A DNA stretch of 37,165 nucleotides from Paludibacter propionicigenes (GTDB taxonomy: Bacteria > Bacteroidota > Bacteroidia > Bacteroidales > JAFGXI01): contig DYMG01000004.1 of NCBI GenBank assembly GCA_020721655.1, positions 20,276 to 57,440 of the forward strand, read 5' to 3'. Below, one piece after another: positions 8,207 to 16,187 of the stretch. The translations under genes and the position numbers were made by a program. Numbering within the stretch: position 1 is the stretch's first letter; each line of letters opens with the position of its first letter. The notes under the pieces are model-generated. The model did not search any database. It worked only from the letters and a program-made list of their open reading frames with translations, and was not told the DNA's origin.

Positions 8207-9304
8207 TTACATGTTTTTTGTTAGTGAATCTACAACTTTAAATTGTTTAAAAAAAGTAGCTGCAAAAATTCTTAAAACAGTATAAGAAGGAACAGCTAAA
8301 ATCATTCCGGCAATACCGGCAACACTTCCTGCCGAAATAATTACTAAAAAAATTTCTAAAGGGTGTGCTTTTACACTGTTTGAGTATATAATAGGTTGTA
8401 TTATAATGCCATCGAGCAATTGAACAATTAAAAAAACTAAAGCAACAAAGCCAATAATTGGTATTATTTGGTTAAGTTCTAAATTTAAATTTATTGCTAT
8501 TGATAGAATTAGTCCAAAACTTACTGCAATAATTGGACCTACGTAAGGAATAATGTTTAGCATTCCGGCAAACAATCCAATTACAATAGCATGCTGAAAT
8601 TCAATTCCTACAATTAATAATCCAATAGTAATAAGTGTTGAAATAATAAAAACATCAATAAAAAGTCCAATAAAATAGCGTGTTAACAGTTGTTGAATGC
8701 TTAGCATTGCGTGTTTAATTTTATTGTCGTATTTATCTGGAACAACAAGCAAAATGCTTCTGTAAAATAGTTTTTCATCTTTAATGAAGAAAAATGCAAT
8801 GAAAGAAATTGCGAAAAAACCCATAAAAACATTACCAATTATTGAAGAAAATGTTGAAAAAATTGACTGAAAAAATTCCGGATTTAGTATTAGTCGCAAT
8901 TTGTTGGATATGTACGTGTTAAAATCGGTTCCTTCGGTGTTTACTTGATAAAATGTTTTTTCAATAAAATTTATAGGTTCTTTAAAAACTATTTCAACTC
9001 TGTTTATATTAAAACTTGAAAATACTTCTATTTCGTTTGCAATTATTGGAATAAAAACAGATATAGCAGAAAGTATTATTCCCCAAATAACTAAAAGACT
9101 TATAAAAGCTTTAATTGAACTATTTAATTGAAATTTACCTATTTTAATTTTTGAAAGTAACTTGCTTATTGGCGATGCAATTAATGATATTACAAAAGCA
9201 ATTATCACATAAATTACTATACTGCTAAAAATCCAGCATAAATAAGCTAATAGGAGTAAAGAGGTGGCAGTGTACCAATGGCTGTTTTTAATTTGCGATA
9301 GCAT
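8207..9304 (-). CDS. AI-2E family transporter
   Basis: A 365-residue integral membrane protein with about eight hydrophobic helices: two near the N-terminus, one around 60-90, then a soluble stretch (about 90-150), then five more with the family-typical 'GMLNIIPYVGPIIA' and 'PLEIFLVIISAGSVAGIAGMILAVP' blocks. Members export various small molecules or ions, and the substrate here cannot be told. The ORF track starts at a TTG inside the end of hpt; I prefer the ATG at 9304 (MLSQIKN), which leaves a clean 10-base gap after the hpt stop. Confidence 0.88.
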   Translation of the reverse strand: MLSQIKNSHWYTATSLLLLAYLCWIFSSIVIYVIIAFVISLIASPISKLLSKIKIGKFQLNSSIKAFISLLVIWGIILSAISVFIPIIANEIEVFSSFNINRVEIVFKEPINFIEKTFYQVNTEGTDFNTYISNKLRLILNPEFFQSIFSTFSSIIGNVFMGFFAISFIAFFFIKDEKLFYRSILLVVPDKYDNKIKHAMLSIQQLLTRYFIGLFIDVFIISTLITIGLLIVGIEFQHAIVIGLFAGMLNIIPYVGPIIAVSFGLILSIAINLNLELNQIIPIIGFVALVFLIVQLLDGIIIQPIIYSNSVKAHPLEIFLVIISAGSVAGIAGMILAVPSYTVLRIFAATFFKQFKVVDSLTKNM

Positions 9305-9314
9305 ATAATTTTGT

Positions 9315-9851
9315 TTAATCGGCAATTACATAAATATCGGCTAAATTTCTACCATAACCATCATAATCTAAGCCATATCCAACAATAAAATCGTTAGGAA
9401 TATCGAAAGCAAAAAAATCTATATTTATATCTTTTTTATAGGCTTCTGGCTTAAACATTAAGGTTACAACAATTATCTCTTTTGGTTCGTAACCTTTTAA
9501 TTGTTTAATAATATTTTCTAGAGTAATTCCGGTATCAACAATATCTTCAATAATAATAACAGTTTTTCCTTCAATATCTTCATTTATACCAATTAACCTT
9601 TTTACATTTCCTGTACTTCCGGTTCCTTGGTACGAAGCTAATTTTAAGAATGTTATTTGGCTTGGAACTGTAATTTGTTTGTATAAATCAGATGCAAACA
9701 TAAATGAACCATTTAAAATACCTATAAAAAGAGGGTCTTTATCTTTTAAAAAAGCATTTAATTTATTAGCCATAAGAGTAATTCTTTCTTGAATTTGTTC
9801 GGCTTTTATGTATGGTTTAAATTCTTTATCAAGTATTTTTATTTTCTGCAT
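9315..9851 (-). CDS. hpt: Hypoxanthine phosphoribosyltransferase
   Basis: A 178-residue purine salvage enzyme that makes IMP/GMP from hypoxanthine/guanine and PRPP. The PRPP-binding loop is 'VIIIEDIVDTGITL', with the flexible-loop segment 'LASYQGTGSTG' and the base-binding end 'DFIVGYGLDYDGYGRNL'. The ORF-track start at 9872 is a TTG that lies inside the -7 promoter box, so I use the ATG at 9851 (MQKIKILDKEF), giving the usual family length. It is the first gene of a five-gene minus-strand run and is divergent from purE. Confidence 0.93.
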   Translation of the reverse strand: MQKIKILDKEFKPYIKAEQIQERITLMANKLNAFLKDKDPLFIGILNGSFMFASDLYKQITVPSQITFLKLASYQGTGSTGNVKRLIGINEDIEGKTVIIIEDIVDTGITLENIIKQLKGYEPKEIIVVTLMFKPEAYKKDINIDFFAFDIPNDFIVGYGLDYDGYGRNLADIYVIAD

Positions 9852-9869
9852 AGTTAAAAAGTTTTTATT

Positions 9870-9877
9870 CAAAAGTA
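9870..9877 (-). promoter_or_regulatory. -7 promoter box of hpt (TACTTTTG on the minus strand)
   Basis: Minus-strand TACTTTTG fits TAnnTTTG and lies 18 bases before the hpt ATG. About 19 bases upstream is TTTC, one base off the -33 element, supplied by the 16-bp tandem repeat. It explains why the TTG start in the ORF track cannot be real. Confidence 0.55.
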
Positions 9878-9909
9878 GTTGAAAGTTTATAAAGTTGAAA
9901 GTTTATAAA
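9878..9909. repeat. Two exact tandem copies of GTTGAAAGTTTATAAA between the hpt and purE promoters
   Basis: The 16-base unit occurs twice in immediate succession and is followed by a third partial GT. It fills the space between the divergent -7 boxes of hpt and purE. A related tandem (GTTAAAAGTTTATAAA) occurs at about 26068-26089, so the unit is a dispersed family rather than unique to this promoter. Confidence 0.85.
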
Positions 9910-9924
9910 GTAAAATTTTAAATC

Positions 9925-9932
9925 TATTTTTG
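9925..9932 (+). promoter_or_regulatory. -7 promoter box of purE (TATTTTTG)
   Basis: TATTTTTG fits TAnnTTTG and lies 13 bases before the purE ATG, with TTTA 19 bases upstream as a weak -33 inside the tandem repeat. A GAGGA run at 9932-9936 could serve as a ribosome-binding site. Confidence 0.45.
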
Positions 9933-9945
9933 AGGAAAAAAAGAA

Positions 9946-10452
9946 ATGAAACCAATTGTTAGTATTATTATGGGTAGCACTTCCGACTGGAAAGTTATGG
10001 AAAATGCAGCAAAACTGTTCGATGAATTAGAAATTCCTTTTGAAATTAATGCTCTTTCGGCACATCGAACACCCGAAAAAGTTGAAGAATTTTCTAAAAA
10101 TGCTGAAAACAGAGGGGTTAAAATAATTATTGCCGCAGCCGGAATGGCAGCCCACTTACCGGGTGTAATTGCTGCAAATACAACACTTCCGGTTATAGGA
10201 GTTCCAATTAACGCTTCGCTTGATGGTATGGACGCTCTTTTAGCAATTGTACAAATGCCTCCGGGTATTCCTGTTGCTACTGTTGGAATAAATGCATCGC
10301 TAAATGCCGCTTTACTTGCTGTACAAATGCTTTCGCTCGATAATGCTGAAATTGCAACGAAATCGAAAAAATATAAAGAAAGTTTAAAAAATAAAATAGA
10401 TAAAGCAAACCAAGAATTTGCTAACATAAAATTCAAATTTAAAACAAACTAA
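9946..10452 (+). CDS. purE: 5-(carboxyamino)imidazole ribonucleotide mutase
   Basis: A 168-residue enzyme that converts N5-CAIR to CAIR in de novo purine synthesis. The family signatures are clear: 'MGSTSDWKVM' (substrate phosphate loop), 'LSAHRTPEK', 'AAGMAAHLPGVIA' and 'LDGMDALLAIVQMPPGIPV'. This pattern and length are those of the class I mutase that works together with PurK rather than the carboxylase class. The ATG start is preceded by an AG-rich GAGGA run, uncommon in this window. It precedes purA by 88 bases, with a hairpin between them, and is divergent from hpt. Confidence 0.95.
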   Translation: MKPIVSIIMGSTSDWKVMENAAKLFDELEIPFEINALSAHRTPEKVEEFSKNAENRGVKIIIAAAGMAAHLPGVIAANTTLPVIGVPINASLDGMDALLAIVQMPPGIPVATVGINASLNAALLAVQMLSLDNAEIATKSKKYKESLKNKIDKANQEFANIKFKFKTN

Positions 10453-10471
10453 AGTTGATAAATAATAATAA

Positions 10472-10532
10472 GTTCACAGTTAAAACATTTAATATTAAAT
10501 TAGAAAATTGTACATTGTGAACTAATTTTTTT
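10472..10532 (+). terminator. Putative terminator or attenuator between purE and purA
   Basis: GTTCACA and TGTGAAC form a 7-bp stem across a 37-base loop that itself contains the palindrome ATTTAATATTAAAT. The outer stem is followed by TAATTTTTTTT. The run of T and the position between two purine genes suggest partial termination. Confidence 0.4.
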
Positions 10533-10540
10533 TATATTTT

Positions 10541-11800
10541 ATGAAAGTAGATATATTATTAGGACTGCAATGGGGAGACGAAGGCAAAGGTAAAATTGTA
10601 GATTACCTTTCACAAAAATACGATGTAATTGCTCGCTTTCAAGGCGGTCCAAATGCCGGACATTCATTAGAATTTAATGGAATAAAACACGTTTTACACA
10701 CAATTCCTTCAGGTGTTTTTCACGATAAAACTATAAACATAATTGGCAACGGTGTTGTTATAGACCCAATTTTGTTTAAAAAAGAAGTGGAAGAACTAAT
10801 AAATTTAGGCGTAAATCCTTTTGAAAATGTTGTTATTTCAAAAAAAGCTCATATTATAATTCCATCGCATAAAGCTTTAGATTCGGCATCGGAACAAGCA
10901 AAAGGTAAAAACAAAATAGGCTCAACTTTAAAAGGAATTGGTCCTACTTATATGGATAAAACCGGAAGAAATGGTTTAAGAATTGGAAATATAACCGAAC
11001 CAAACTTTAAAGAAAAATATAACGACTTAGTATTAAAACATAAAAATATTTTAAAACAATTTAATTTCGAATTTAATTCTGAGGAAACAGAACCACAGTT
11101 TTTTGAAGCAATAGAATTCCTCAAAAAATTTGAACATATAAACAGCGAATTTGAAATAAATTCGTTGCTTAATCAAAATAATAAAATATTGGCAGAAGGA
11201 GCACAAGGCTCTCTTTTAGATATTGATTTTGGTACATATCCATTTGTAACATCATCAAATACAGTTAGTGCTGGTGCTTGTATAGGTTTGGGCATTGCTC
11301 CAAGTAAAATTGGTAAAGTTTATGGCATTTTTAAAGCTTATGTTACTCGAGTTGGTAGTGGTCCGTTTATAACAGAACTTCACGACGAAGTAGGCTCAGA
11401 AATTAGAAGCATTGGAAAAGAATATGGTGCAACAACCGGCAGACCTCGTCGTTGTGGTTGGATGGACTTAGTTATACTAAAATACGTGGTTATGATTAAC
11501 GGAGTTACCGATTTAATAATGACAAAAAGCGATGTTTTAGATAGTTTTGAAACTATTAAAATTGCTACCGCATATATTAAAGACGATGTAATTTCTGAAA
11601 ATATGCCTTTTGATATTGAAGGTTGGAAACCAATTTATAAGGAAATGAAAGGTTGGAATTGCAAAACATCTGACCTTAAAAATGAAAAAGAAATGCCTGC
11701 AGAAATGAAAGATTACATTTCTTTTATTGAGCAAGAAACTGGTGTTAAAGTTTCAATTGTTTCATTGGGACCAGACAGAGAGCAAACAATTTGCAGATAA
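10541..11800 (+). CDS. purA: Adenylosuccinate synthetase
   Basis: A 419-residue enzyme that joins IMP and aspartate with GTP, the first step from IMP to AMP. The N-terminal GTP-binding loop 'GLQWGDEGKGKIVDYL' is intact, with 'GGPNAGHSL', 'GIGPTYMDKTGRNGLRIG' (IMP site) and the C-terminal 'ATTGRPRRCGWMD' and 'VSLGPDREQTI' blocks also present. The length is standard. It lies downstream of purE on the same strand and ends against rpsA over a bidirectional terminator. Confidence 0.96.
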   Translation: MKVDILLGLQWGDEGKGKIVDYLSQKYDVIARFQGGPNAGHSLEFNGIKHVLHTIPSGVFHDKTINIIGNGVVIDPILFKKEVEELINLGVNPFENVVISKKAHIIIPSHKALDSASEQAKGKNKIGSTLKGIGPTYMDKTGRNGLRIGNITEPNFKEKYNDLVLKHKNILKQFNFEFNSEETEPQFFEAIEFLKKFEHINSEFEINSLLNQNNKILAEGAQGSLLDIDFGTYPFVTSSNTVSAGACIGLGIAPSKIGKVYGIFKAYVTRVGSGPFITELHDEVGSEIRSIGKEYGATTGRPRRCGWMDLVILKYVVMINGVTDLIMTKSDVLDSFETIKIATAYIKDDVISENMPFDIEGWKPIYKEMKGWNCKTSDLKNEKEMPAEMKDYISFIEQETGVKVSIVSLGPDREQTICR

Positions 11801-11821
11801 ACAATCTGATAATTTAAAAAC

Positions 11822-11855
11822 AAAAAAGCCTTTCAAAATTTTGAAAGGCTTTTTT
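11822..11855. terminator. Bidirectional Rho-independent terminator between purA and rpsA
   Basis: AAAAAAGCCTTTCAAAA and its reverse complement form a near-perfect hairpin with A/T runs on both sides, so it can stop both converging transcripts. It sits 21 bases after the purA stop and 18 bases after the rpsA stop on the other strand. Confidence 0.9.
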
Positions 11856-11873
11856 CGTATTTATAAAATCGTA

Positions 11874-13799
11874 TTATTTTTTATTTTCGTTCTCTAATTG
11901 AGTTTTCAAATCGGCAAGAGCAGAAACATCACCTAATGTTGTTTTTTCCATTACCATATTGTTGTTATTATTGTTACCTGAATTTCCTTTTTTAGATTTT
12001 CCAGAGTTAGAAGTAGCTTTTTTAATATCTTCTTTTCTTTCATCTTCAAAAATTCTACTGTGAGAAACAATAATTTTTTTACCTTCTTTAGAGAAATCAA
12101 TAACTTTAAATTCTAATTTTTCTTCTATTTTAGAGGCAGTACCGTCTTCTTTTACTAAATGTTTTGGAGTTGCAAAACCTTCTACACCGTAAGGAAGAGA
12201 AACTACAGCACCTTTTTCTGTAAGTTCAATAATTGTACCTTCATGAACAGTTCCTACTGCAAATAAATCTTCAAATACGTCCCAAGGATTTTCTTCAACT
12301 TGTTTGTGTCCTAAACTTAGTCTGCGGTTTTCTTTATCGACTTCAAGAACCATAACATCTAAAGTTTGTCCTATTGAAGTAAATTCTGCTGGGTGTTTAA
12401 CTTTTTTAGTCCAAGAAAGGTCTGAAATATGAATTAAACCATCAATACCCTCGTTTAGTTCTACAAAAATACCAAAGTTTGTAAAGTTACGAACTGTAGC
12501 TACGTGTTTAGAACCTACGGCATATTTTTGTTCAATATTTTCCCAAGGGTCAGGAGTAAGTTGTTTAATTCCTAAAGACATTTTTCTTTCATCTCTTTCA
12601 AGAGTTAAAATAACTGCTTCTATTTCATCGCCAACTTTCATAAAATCTTGTGCTGTTCTTAAGTGTTGAGACCACGACATTTCTGATACGTGAACTAAAC
12701 CTTCTACACCAGTTGCTATTTCAATAAATGAACCATAATCGGCAATAACAACAACTTTTCCTTTAACTTTGTCGCCTACTTTTAAGTCTGGGTCTAAATT
12801 ATCCCAAGGGTGAGGAGTAAGTTGTTTTAAGCCTAAGGCAATTCGTTTTTTATTATCGTCGAAATCTAAAATAACCACATTAATTGTTTCGTCTAATTTA
12901 ACAATTTCGTCTGGGTGGTTAATTCTACCCCAAGATAAGTCTGTTATGTGAATTAATCCGTCAACCCCACCTAAATCAATGAATACTCCGTAAGAAGTAA
13001 TATTTTTAACAGTTCCTTCAAGAACTTGTCCTTTTTCTAATTTAGAAATTATTTCAACTTTTTGTTGTTCTAATTCTGCTTCAATCAATGCTTTGTGCGA
13101 TACAACAACGTTTCTAAATTCGTTATTTATTTTAACAACTTTAAATTCCATTGTTTTTTCAACATAAACATCGTAATCTCTAATTGGTTTAACATCAATT
13201 TGAGAACCCGGTAAAAATGCTTCTATTCCAAAAACATCTACAATCATACCGCCTTTTGTACGACATTTAATAAACCCTTTAATAATTTCATCTTTTTCAA
13301 GAGCTTCGTTAACACGATCCCAAGAACGCATTGCTCTTGCTCTTTTGTGAGAAACAATCAACTGTCCATTATTGTCTTCTTGTGTTTCAACTAAAACTTC
13401 AACTATATCACCAATTTTTAAATCTGGATTATAACGAAATTCGTTAGCATTGATAATTCCTTCTGATTTGTAGCCTATGTTTACTACAACTTCACGTTTG
13501 TCTATAGATACAACTTTACCATTAATAACTTCATTTTCTACTATTGTAGATAAAGTTTCATCGTAAATTTGCTCTAATTCTTTTCTTTGATTGGCTTTGT
13601 AAGAATCGTCGCGATTGTTTAAAATATCCCAATCAAAATCTAAGTCAATTTCTTCCTTAGTTTTTGCATAAACTCGAACCTTTTTTTCAATTGGTTCTTC
13701 AACAATTACAGGAGCTTCTTCTGCAACAGAAGCCTCTTCTTTTAATTCAACATTTTCGACTACTTCGTCTTGAATGTCGTTTGTTTCATTTTCACTCAT
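11874..13799 (-). CDS. rpsA: 30S ribosomal protein S1
   Basis: A 641-residue protein with six consecutive S1 RNA-binding folds. Repeats 3-5 are the best conserved ('GVFIDLGGVDGLIHITDLSW', 'GSFIEIATGVEGLVHVSEMSW', 'GIFVELNEGIDGLIHISDLSW'); repeat 6 is degenerate ('GAVVSLPYGVEGFATPKHL'). An acidic N-terminus precedes them, and a Lys/Asn-rich linker with the Bacteroidota-typical end 'TTLGDVSALADLK' follows. S1 unfolds and docks mRNA on the 30S subunit, which matters where Shine-Dalgarno sites are rare. The ORF-track start (13817) is a TTG; the ATG at 13799 (MSENET) is preferred. Confidence 0.96.
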   Translation of the reverse strand: MSENETNDIQDEVVENVELKEEASVAEEAPVIVEEPIEKKVRVYAKTKEEIDLDFDWDILNNRDDSYKANQRKELEQIYDETLSTIVENEVINGKVVSIDKREVVVNIGYKSEGIINANEFRYNPDLKIGDIVEVLVETQEDNNGQLIVSHKRARAMRSWDRVNEALEKDEIIKGFIKCRTKGGMIVDVFGIEAFLPGSQIDVKPIRDYDVYVEKTMEFKVVKINNEFRNVVVSHKALIEAELEQQKVEIISKLEKGQVLEGTVKNITSYGVFIDLGGVDGLIHITDLSWGRINHPDEIVKLDETINVVILDFDDNKKRIALGLKQLTPHPWDNLDPDLKVGDKVKGKVVVIADYGSFIEIATGVEGLVHVSEMSWSQHLRTAQDFMKVGDEIEAVILTLERDERKMSLGIKQLTPDPWENIEQKYAVGSKHVATVRNFTNFGIFVELNEGIDGLIHISDLSWTKKVKHPAEFTSIGQTLDVMVLEVDKENRRLSLGHKQVEENPWDVFEDLFAVGTVHEGTIIELTEKGAVVSLPYGVEGFATPKHLVKEDGTASKIEEKLEFKVIDFSKEGKKIIVSHSRIFEDERKEDIKKATSNSGKSKKGNSGNNNNNNMVMEKTTLGDVSALADLKTQLENENKK

Positions 13800-13855
13800 A
13801 AATAAATTTTTAAACAAATTAATAAGTTAGACATTATGTTATATAAATTGAGGTG

Positions 13856-13884
13856 CAAAAGTACTATTTTTTTATTAAAATCAA
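13856..13884 (-). promoter_or_regulatory. rpsA promoter
   Basis: On the minus strand TACTTTTG (plus 13856-13863) forms the -7 box and TTG (plus 13882-13884) the -33 element, 18 bases apart. The resulting 5' leader is about 50 bases. Confidence 0.6.
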
Positions 13885-13939
13885 TATGTTTTTTTTATTT
13901 TTATGCGTGCAATCGAAAAAGGTTATTTTATTTTGGATT

Positions 13940-14020
13940 AGACCTAATAGGTTTTAGTTAATTACTGATAATGCGACAGTTAAAATAGTTAGACTTTTCA
14001 AAATTAAACCTGTTAGGTCT
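13940..14020. repeat. REP-like inverted repeat (AGACCTAATAGGTTT / AAACCTGTTAGGTCT)
   Basis: Two 15-base arms, inverted relative to each other with one mismatch, flank about 50 bases. Each arm is itself nearly palindromic around ACCT...AGGT. The pattern resembles small REP-type extragenic palindromes rather than a terminator, since no T-run follows. It occupies the 397-base gap between rpsA and gatE, which has no ORF that I can support. Confidence 0.6.
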
Positions 14021-14062
14021 GTTTATACTGCACTCTTTATTTTACTGCTATTTTGTTTCTAA

Positions 14063-14084
14063 TATGCACGTTTTTAAGTGCATA
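14063..14084. repeat. Hairpin TATGCAC...GTGCATA upstream of gatE
   Basis: A perfect 7-bp inverted repeat with an 8-base loop lies about 110 bases before the gatE ATG. It is too far from a T-run to be called a terminator and could be an operator or RNA hairpin. A near-consensus -7 box (TACTTTTA, 14150-14157) lies between it and gatE. Confidence 0.4.
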
Positions 14085-14196
14085 ATATAATGTTTTCTTT
14101 TAATCTTATTTTTTTGTAAATAATTCTTTTTTCATATTAAAATCTACATTACTTTTATAGCTTATATTTTTCGAAAAAATTAGAGATAAATAACGT

Positions 14197-16164
14197 ATGA
14201 AAAAGTTTGATGCTATTCAAAATTACGAAAATACAAAAAAAGCAATTGGCTATGTTTCTCGTAAAGTTGCAACACAAAATGACTACGACCGTATTGGCTT
14301 TATGTCGGGTTTAGAAGTCCATCAACAAATATTAACAAAAAACAAACTATTTTGCCGTTGTCCTGCCGGAGTTTTTAGCAAAAACAATGAGTTCGATGCC
14401 GAAATTATAAGGCATATGCGTCCAACACTTTCTGAATTAGGTGAGTACGATGGCACAGCGTTAATGGAGTTTAGAACTAAAAAAGAAATAACATATAGAA
14501 TTAGCAACAAAAACACCTGTACTTACGATATTGACGACACTCCACCTTTTCCAATAAATAGAGAAGCTTTAGAAAACGCCTTGCAAATATCGTTGTTGTG
14601 TAAATTTAATATAGTTGGAGAGGTTCATATTACACGAAAACAATATTTAGACGGAAGCATACCTGCCGGATTTCAGCGAACAGCAATTTTAGGTGTTGAA
14701 GGCGAAATTCCTTTAAAAAACAAGAAAGTTAGGTTAATTCAACTAAGTATTGAAGAAGACAGTTGTAGAGAAATTTCTGATATCGGACACAAGCGAGTGT
14801 ACAAAACCGACCGTTTGGGAATGCCGCTAATTGAAACAGTTACATACCCCGATATGGTTAACCCAAATGAGGTAAAAGAAGCCTGCGATTATATTCGATT
14901 TTTAAATAGAAGTACCGATAAGGTTAGAACAGGTCAAGGTGCTGGCAGACAAGATGTTAATGTTAGTTGTAAAGGAGGAACTCGTATAGAAATAAAAGGC
15001 GTATCGCACACAAAGTGGATACCAGAACTTACACATGTTGAGGCATTTCGCCAATGGGCTTTATTATCAATAAAACAAGAGCTAAATAAACGCATTTCAA
15101 ACACAAAAAATTGGAAAATTAATTACGAATATCTCGATTTTGATATGTTCGAAATAACTTATGAACCCATTAAAGTAGCAAAAGATAATCAATATAAATT
15201 AGTTGCAATAAATTTACCCGAATTTAAAGGCATTTTATCGCATTTTACACAGCCAACAAAAATGTTTGCCGATGAAATTTCCGATAGACTAAAAGTAATT
15301 GCTTGCATTGAAAAACCAAATATGGTTCATACAGAAGATTTTGTGTCAATAATATCTGAAATTGATTTAGAAATTATAGTACCAATGCTTAGAGCCGGAA
15401 ATAACGATGCACAAATTATTTTTTGGGGACCCGAAGATGATATAAAAACTGCAATAGAAGTTGTTGAAGAACGATGTAAAATGGCATTTGTTGGAGTGCC
15501 AGAAGAAACAAGGAAATCATTTTTTGATGGTAGTACAATTTTTGAAAGAGTATTACCCGGAGCCGACAGAATGTATCCAGATACTGATAGTGCACCAATT
15601 CCATTAGAAAACGAATATATTGAATCTTTATCGAAAAAATTGCCTGTAGAAATAGTTGACCGTTTTGCTCAACTTAAAAAATGGCAAATACCCGAAGATA
15701 CGTTTACTTATTTATTGAAAAATAATTTAGTGCCATTGATAGAAAAAATAGTAAACGAACTAAAATTTAACCCTCGTTTTATAGGCGTATTTTTAGGACA
15801 AAAATTAAAATATGTTGAAGGTCATTATAGAGCATCAGTAGAATTTGAGAATACTTCAATATTTAATCTTTTTAAATTTATAAAAGAAGAGAACTTAAAT
15901 AAGAACATTGCCGAAATAATGTTACCAATAATTTATCAAAACCCTAAAATGCAGTTAAATTCAGTTCTTCACGATTTAAAATTTAAAAAAAGAACAAAAG
16001 ACGAAATAATAGCGCCAATAGCATTTTTGCAAAATAAATTTGATGAAATAGGCAAAAACAAACCAAAAGAAGCCCAAATTAATTGGGTTATGGGCGAATT
16101 AAGAAAACAAGCTTTGGGAAATATAGACTTAAATGAATTGAGAAAAATAATTCTAAATTCATAA
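14197..16164 (+). CDS. gatE: Glu-tRNA(Gln) amidotransferase subunit GatE (archaeal type)
   Basis: A 655-residue protein: the tRNA-binding kinase/transamidase subunit that phosphorylates Glu on misacylated tRNA-Gln and amidates it with ammonia from GatD. The N-terminal GatB/E catalytic core has 'SGLEVHQQILTKNKLFCRC' (His42, Cys53, Cys55), 'DDTPPFPINREAL', 'GQGAGRQDVNVSCKGG' and 'RIEIKGV'. What makes it GatE rather than GatB is the inserted AspRS-like GAD domain (about 325-440, with 'FVGVPEETRKSF' and 'LPGADRMYPDTDSAPIPL') and the matching YqeY-like tail. It is slightly longer than archaeal GatE, with a ~25-residue N-terminal extension. gatD follows after 23 bases. Confidence 0.95.
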   Translation: MKKFDAIQNYENTKKAIGYVSRKVATQNDYDRIGFMSGLEVHQQILTKNKLFCRCPAGVFSKNNEFDAEIIRHMRPTLSELGEYDGTALMEFRTKKEITYRISNKNTCTYDIDDTPPFPINREALENALQISLLCKFNIVGEVHITRKQYLDGSIPAGFQRTAILGVEGEIPLKNKKVRLIQLSIEEDSCREISDIGHKRVYKTDRLGMPLIETVTYPDMVNPNEVKEACDYIRFLNRSTDKVRTGQGAGRQDVNVSCKGGTRIEIKGVSHTKWIPELTHVEAFRQWALLSIKQELNKRISNTKNWKINYEYLDFDMFEITYEPIKVAKDNQYKLVAINLPEFKGILSHFTQPTKMFADEISDRLKVIACIEKPNMVHTEDFVSIISEIDLEIIVPMLRAGNNDAQIIFWGPEDDIKTAIEVVEERCKMAFVGVPEETRKSFFDGSTIFERVLPGADRMYPDTDSAPIPLENEYIESLSKKLPVEIVDRFAQLKKWQIPEDTFTYLLKNNLVPLIEKIVNELKFNPRFIGVFLGQKLKYVEGHYRASVEFENTSIFNLFKFIKEENLNKNIAEIMLPIIYQNPKMQLNSVLHDLKFKKRTKDEIIAPIAFLQNKFDEIGKNKPKEAQINWVMGELRKQALGNIDLNELRKIILNS

Positions 16165-16187
16165 TTTAAAATATTAAATAATAGACA

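Noticed and set aside
9302-9325. TTG start for the AI-2E permease overlapping hpt
   Set aside because: An ATG seven codons later avoids the overlap and gives a typical start.
9849-9872. TTG start for hpt in the ORF track
   Set aside because: The TTG lies inside the -7 promoter box; the ATG at 9851 gives the normal N-terminus.
9878-9909. CRISPR-like array
   Set aside because: The units are directly abutting, only two in number, with no spacers; no cas genes are present in the window.
9924-10436. 170-residue minus-strand ORF opposite purE
   Set aside because: It is the antisense shadow of purE, which has all family motifs; the shadow product is a low-complexity hydrophobic string with no family resemblance.
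13797-13817. TTG start for rpsA
   Set aside because: The ATG six codons downstream (MSENET) is the usual type of S1 start and lies within the predicted leader.
14063-14084. Terminator for an unseen gene upstream of gatE
   Set aside because: The hairpin has no T-run and no gene precedes it on the plus strand; kept only as an inverted repeat.
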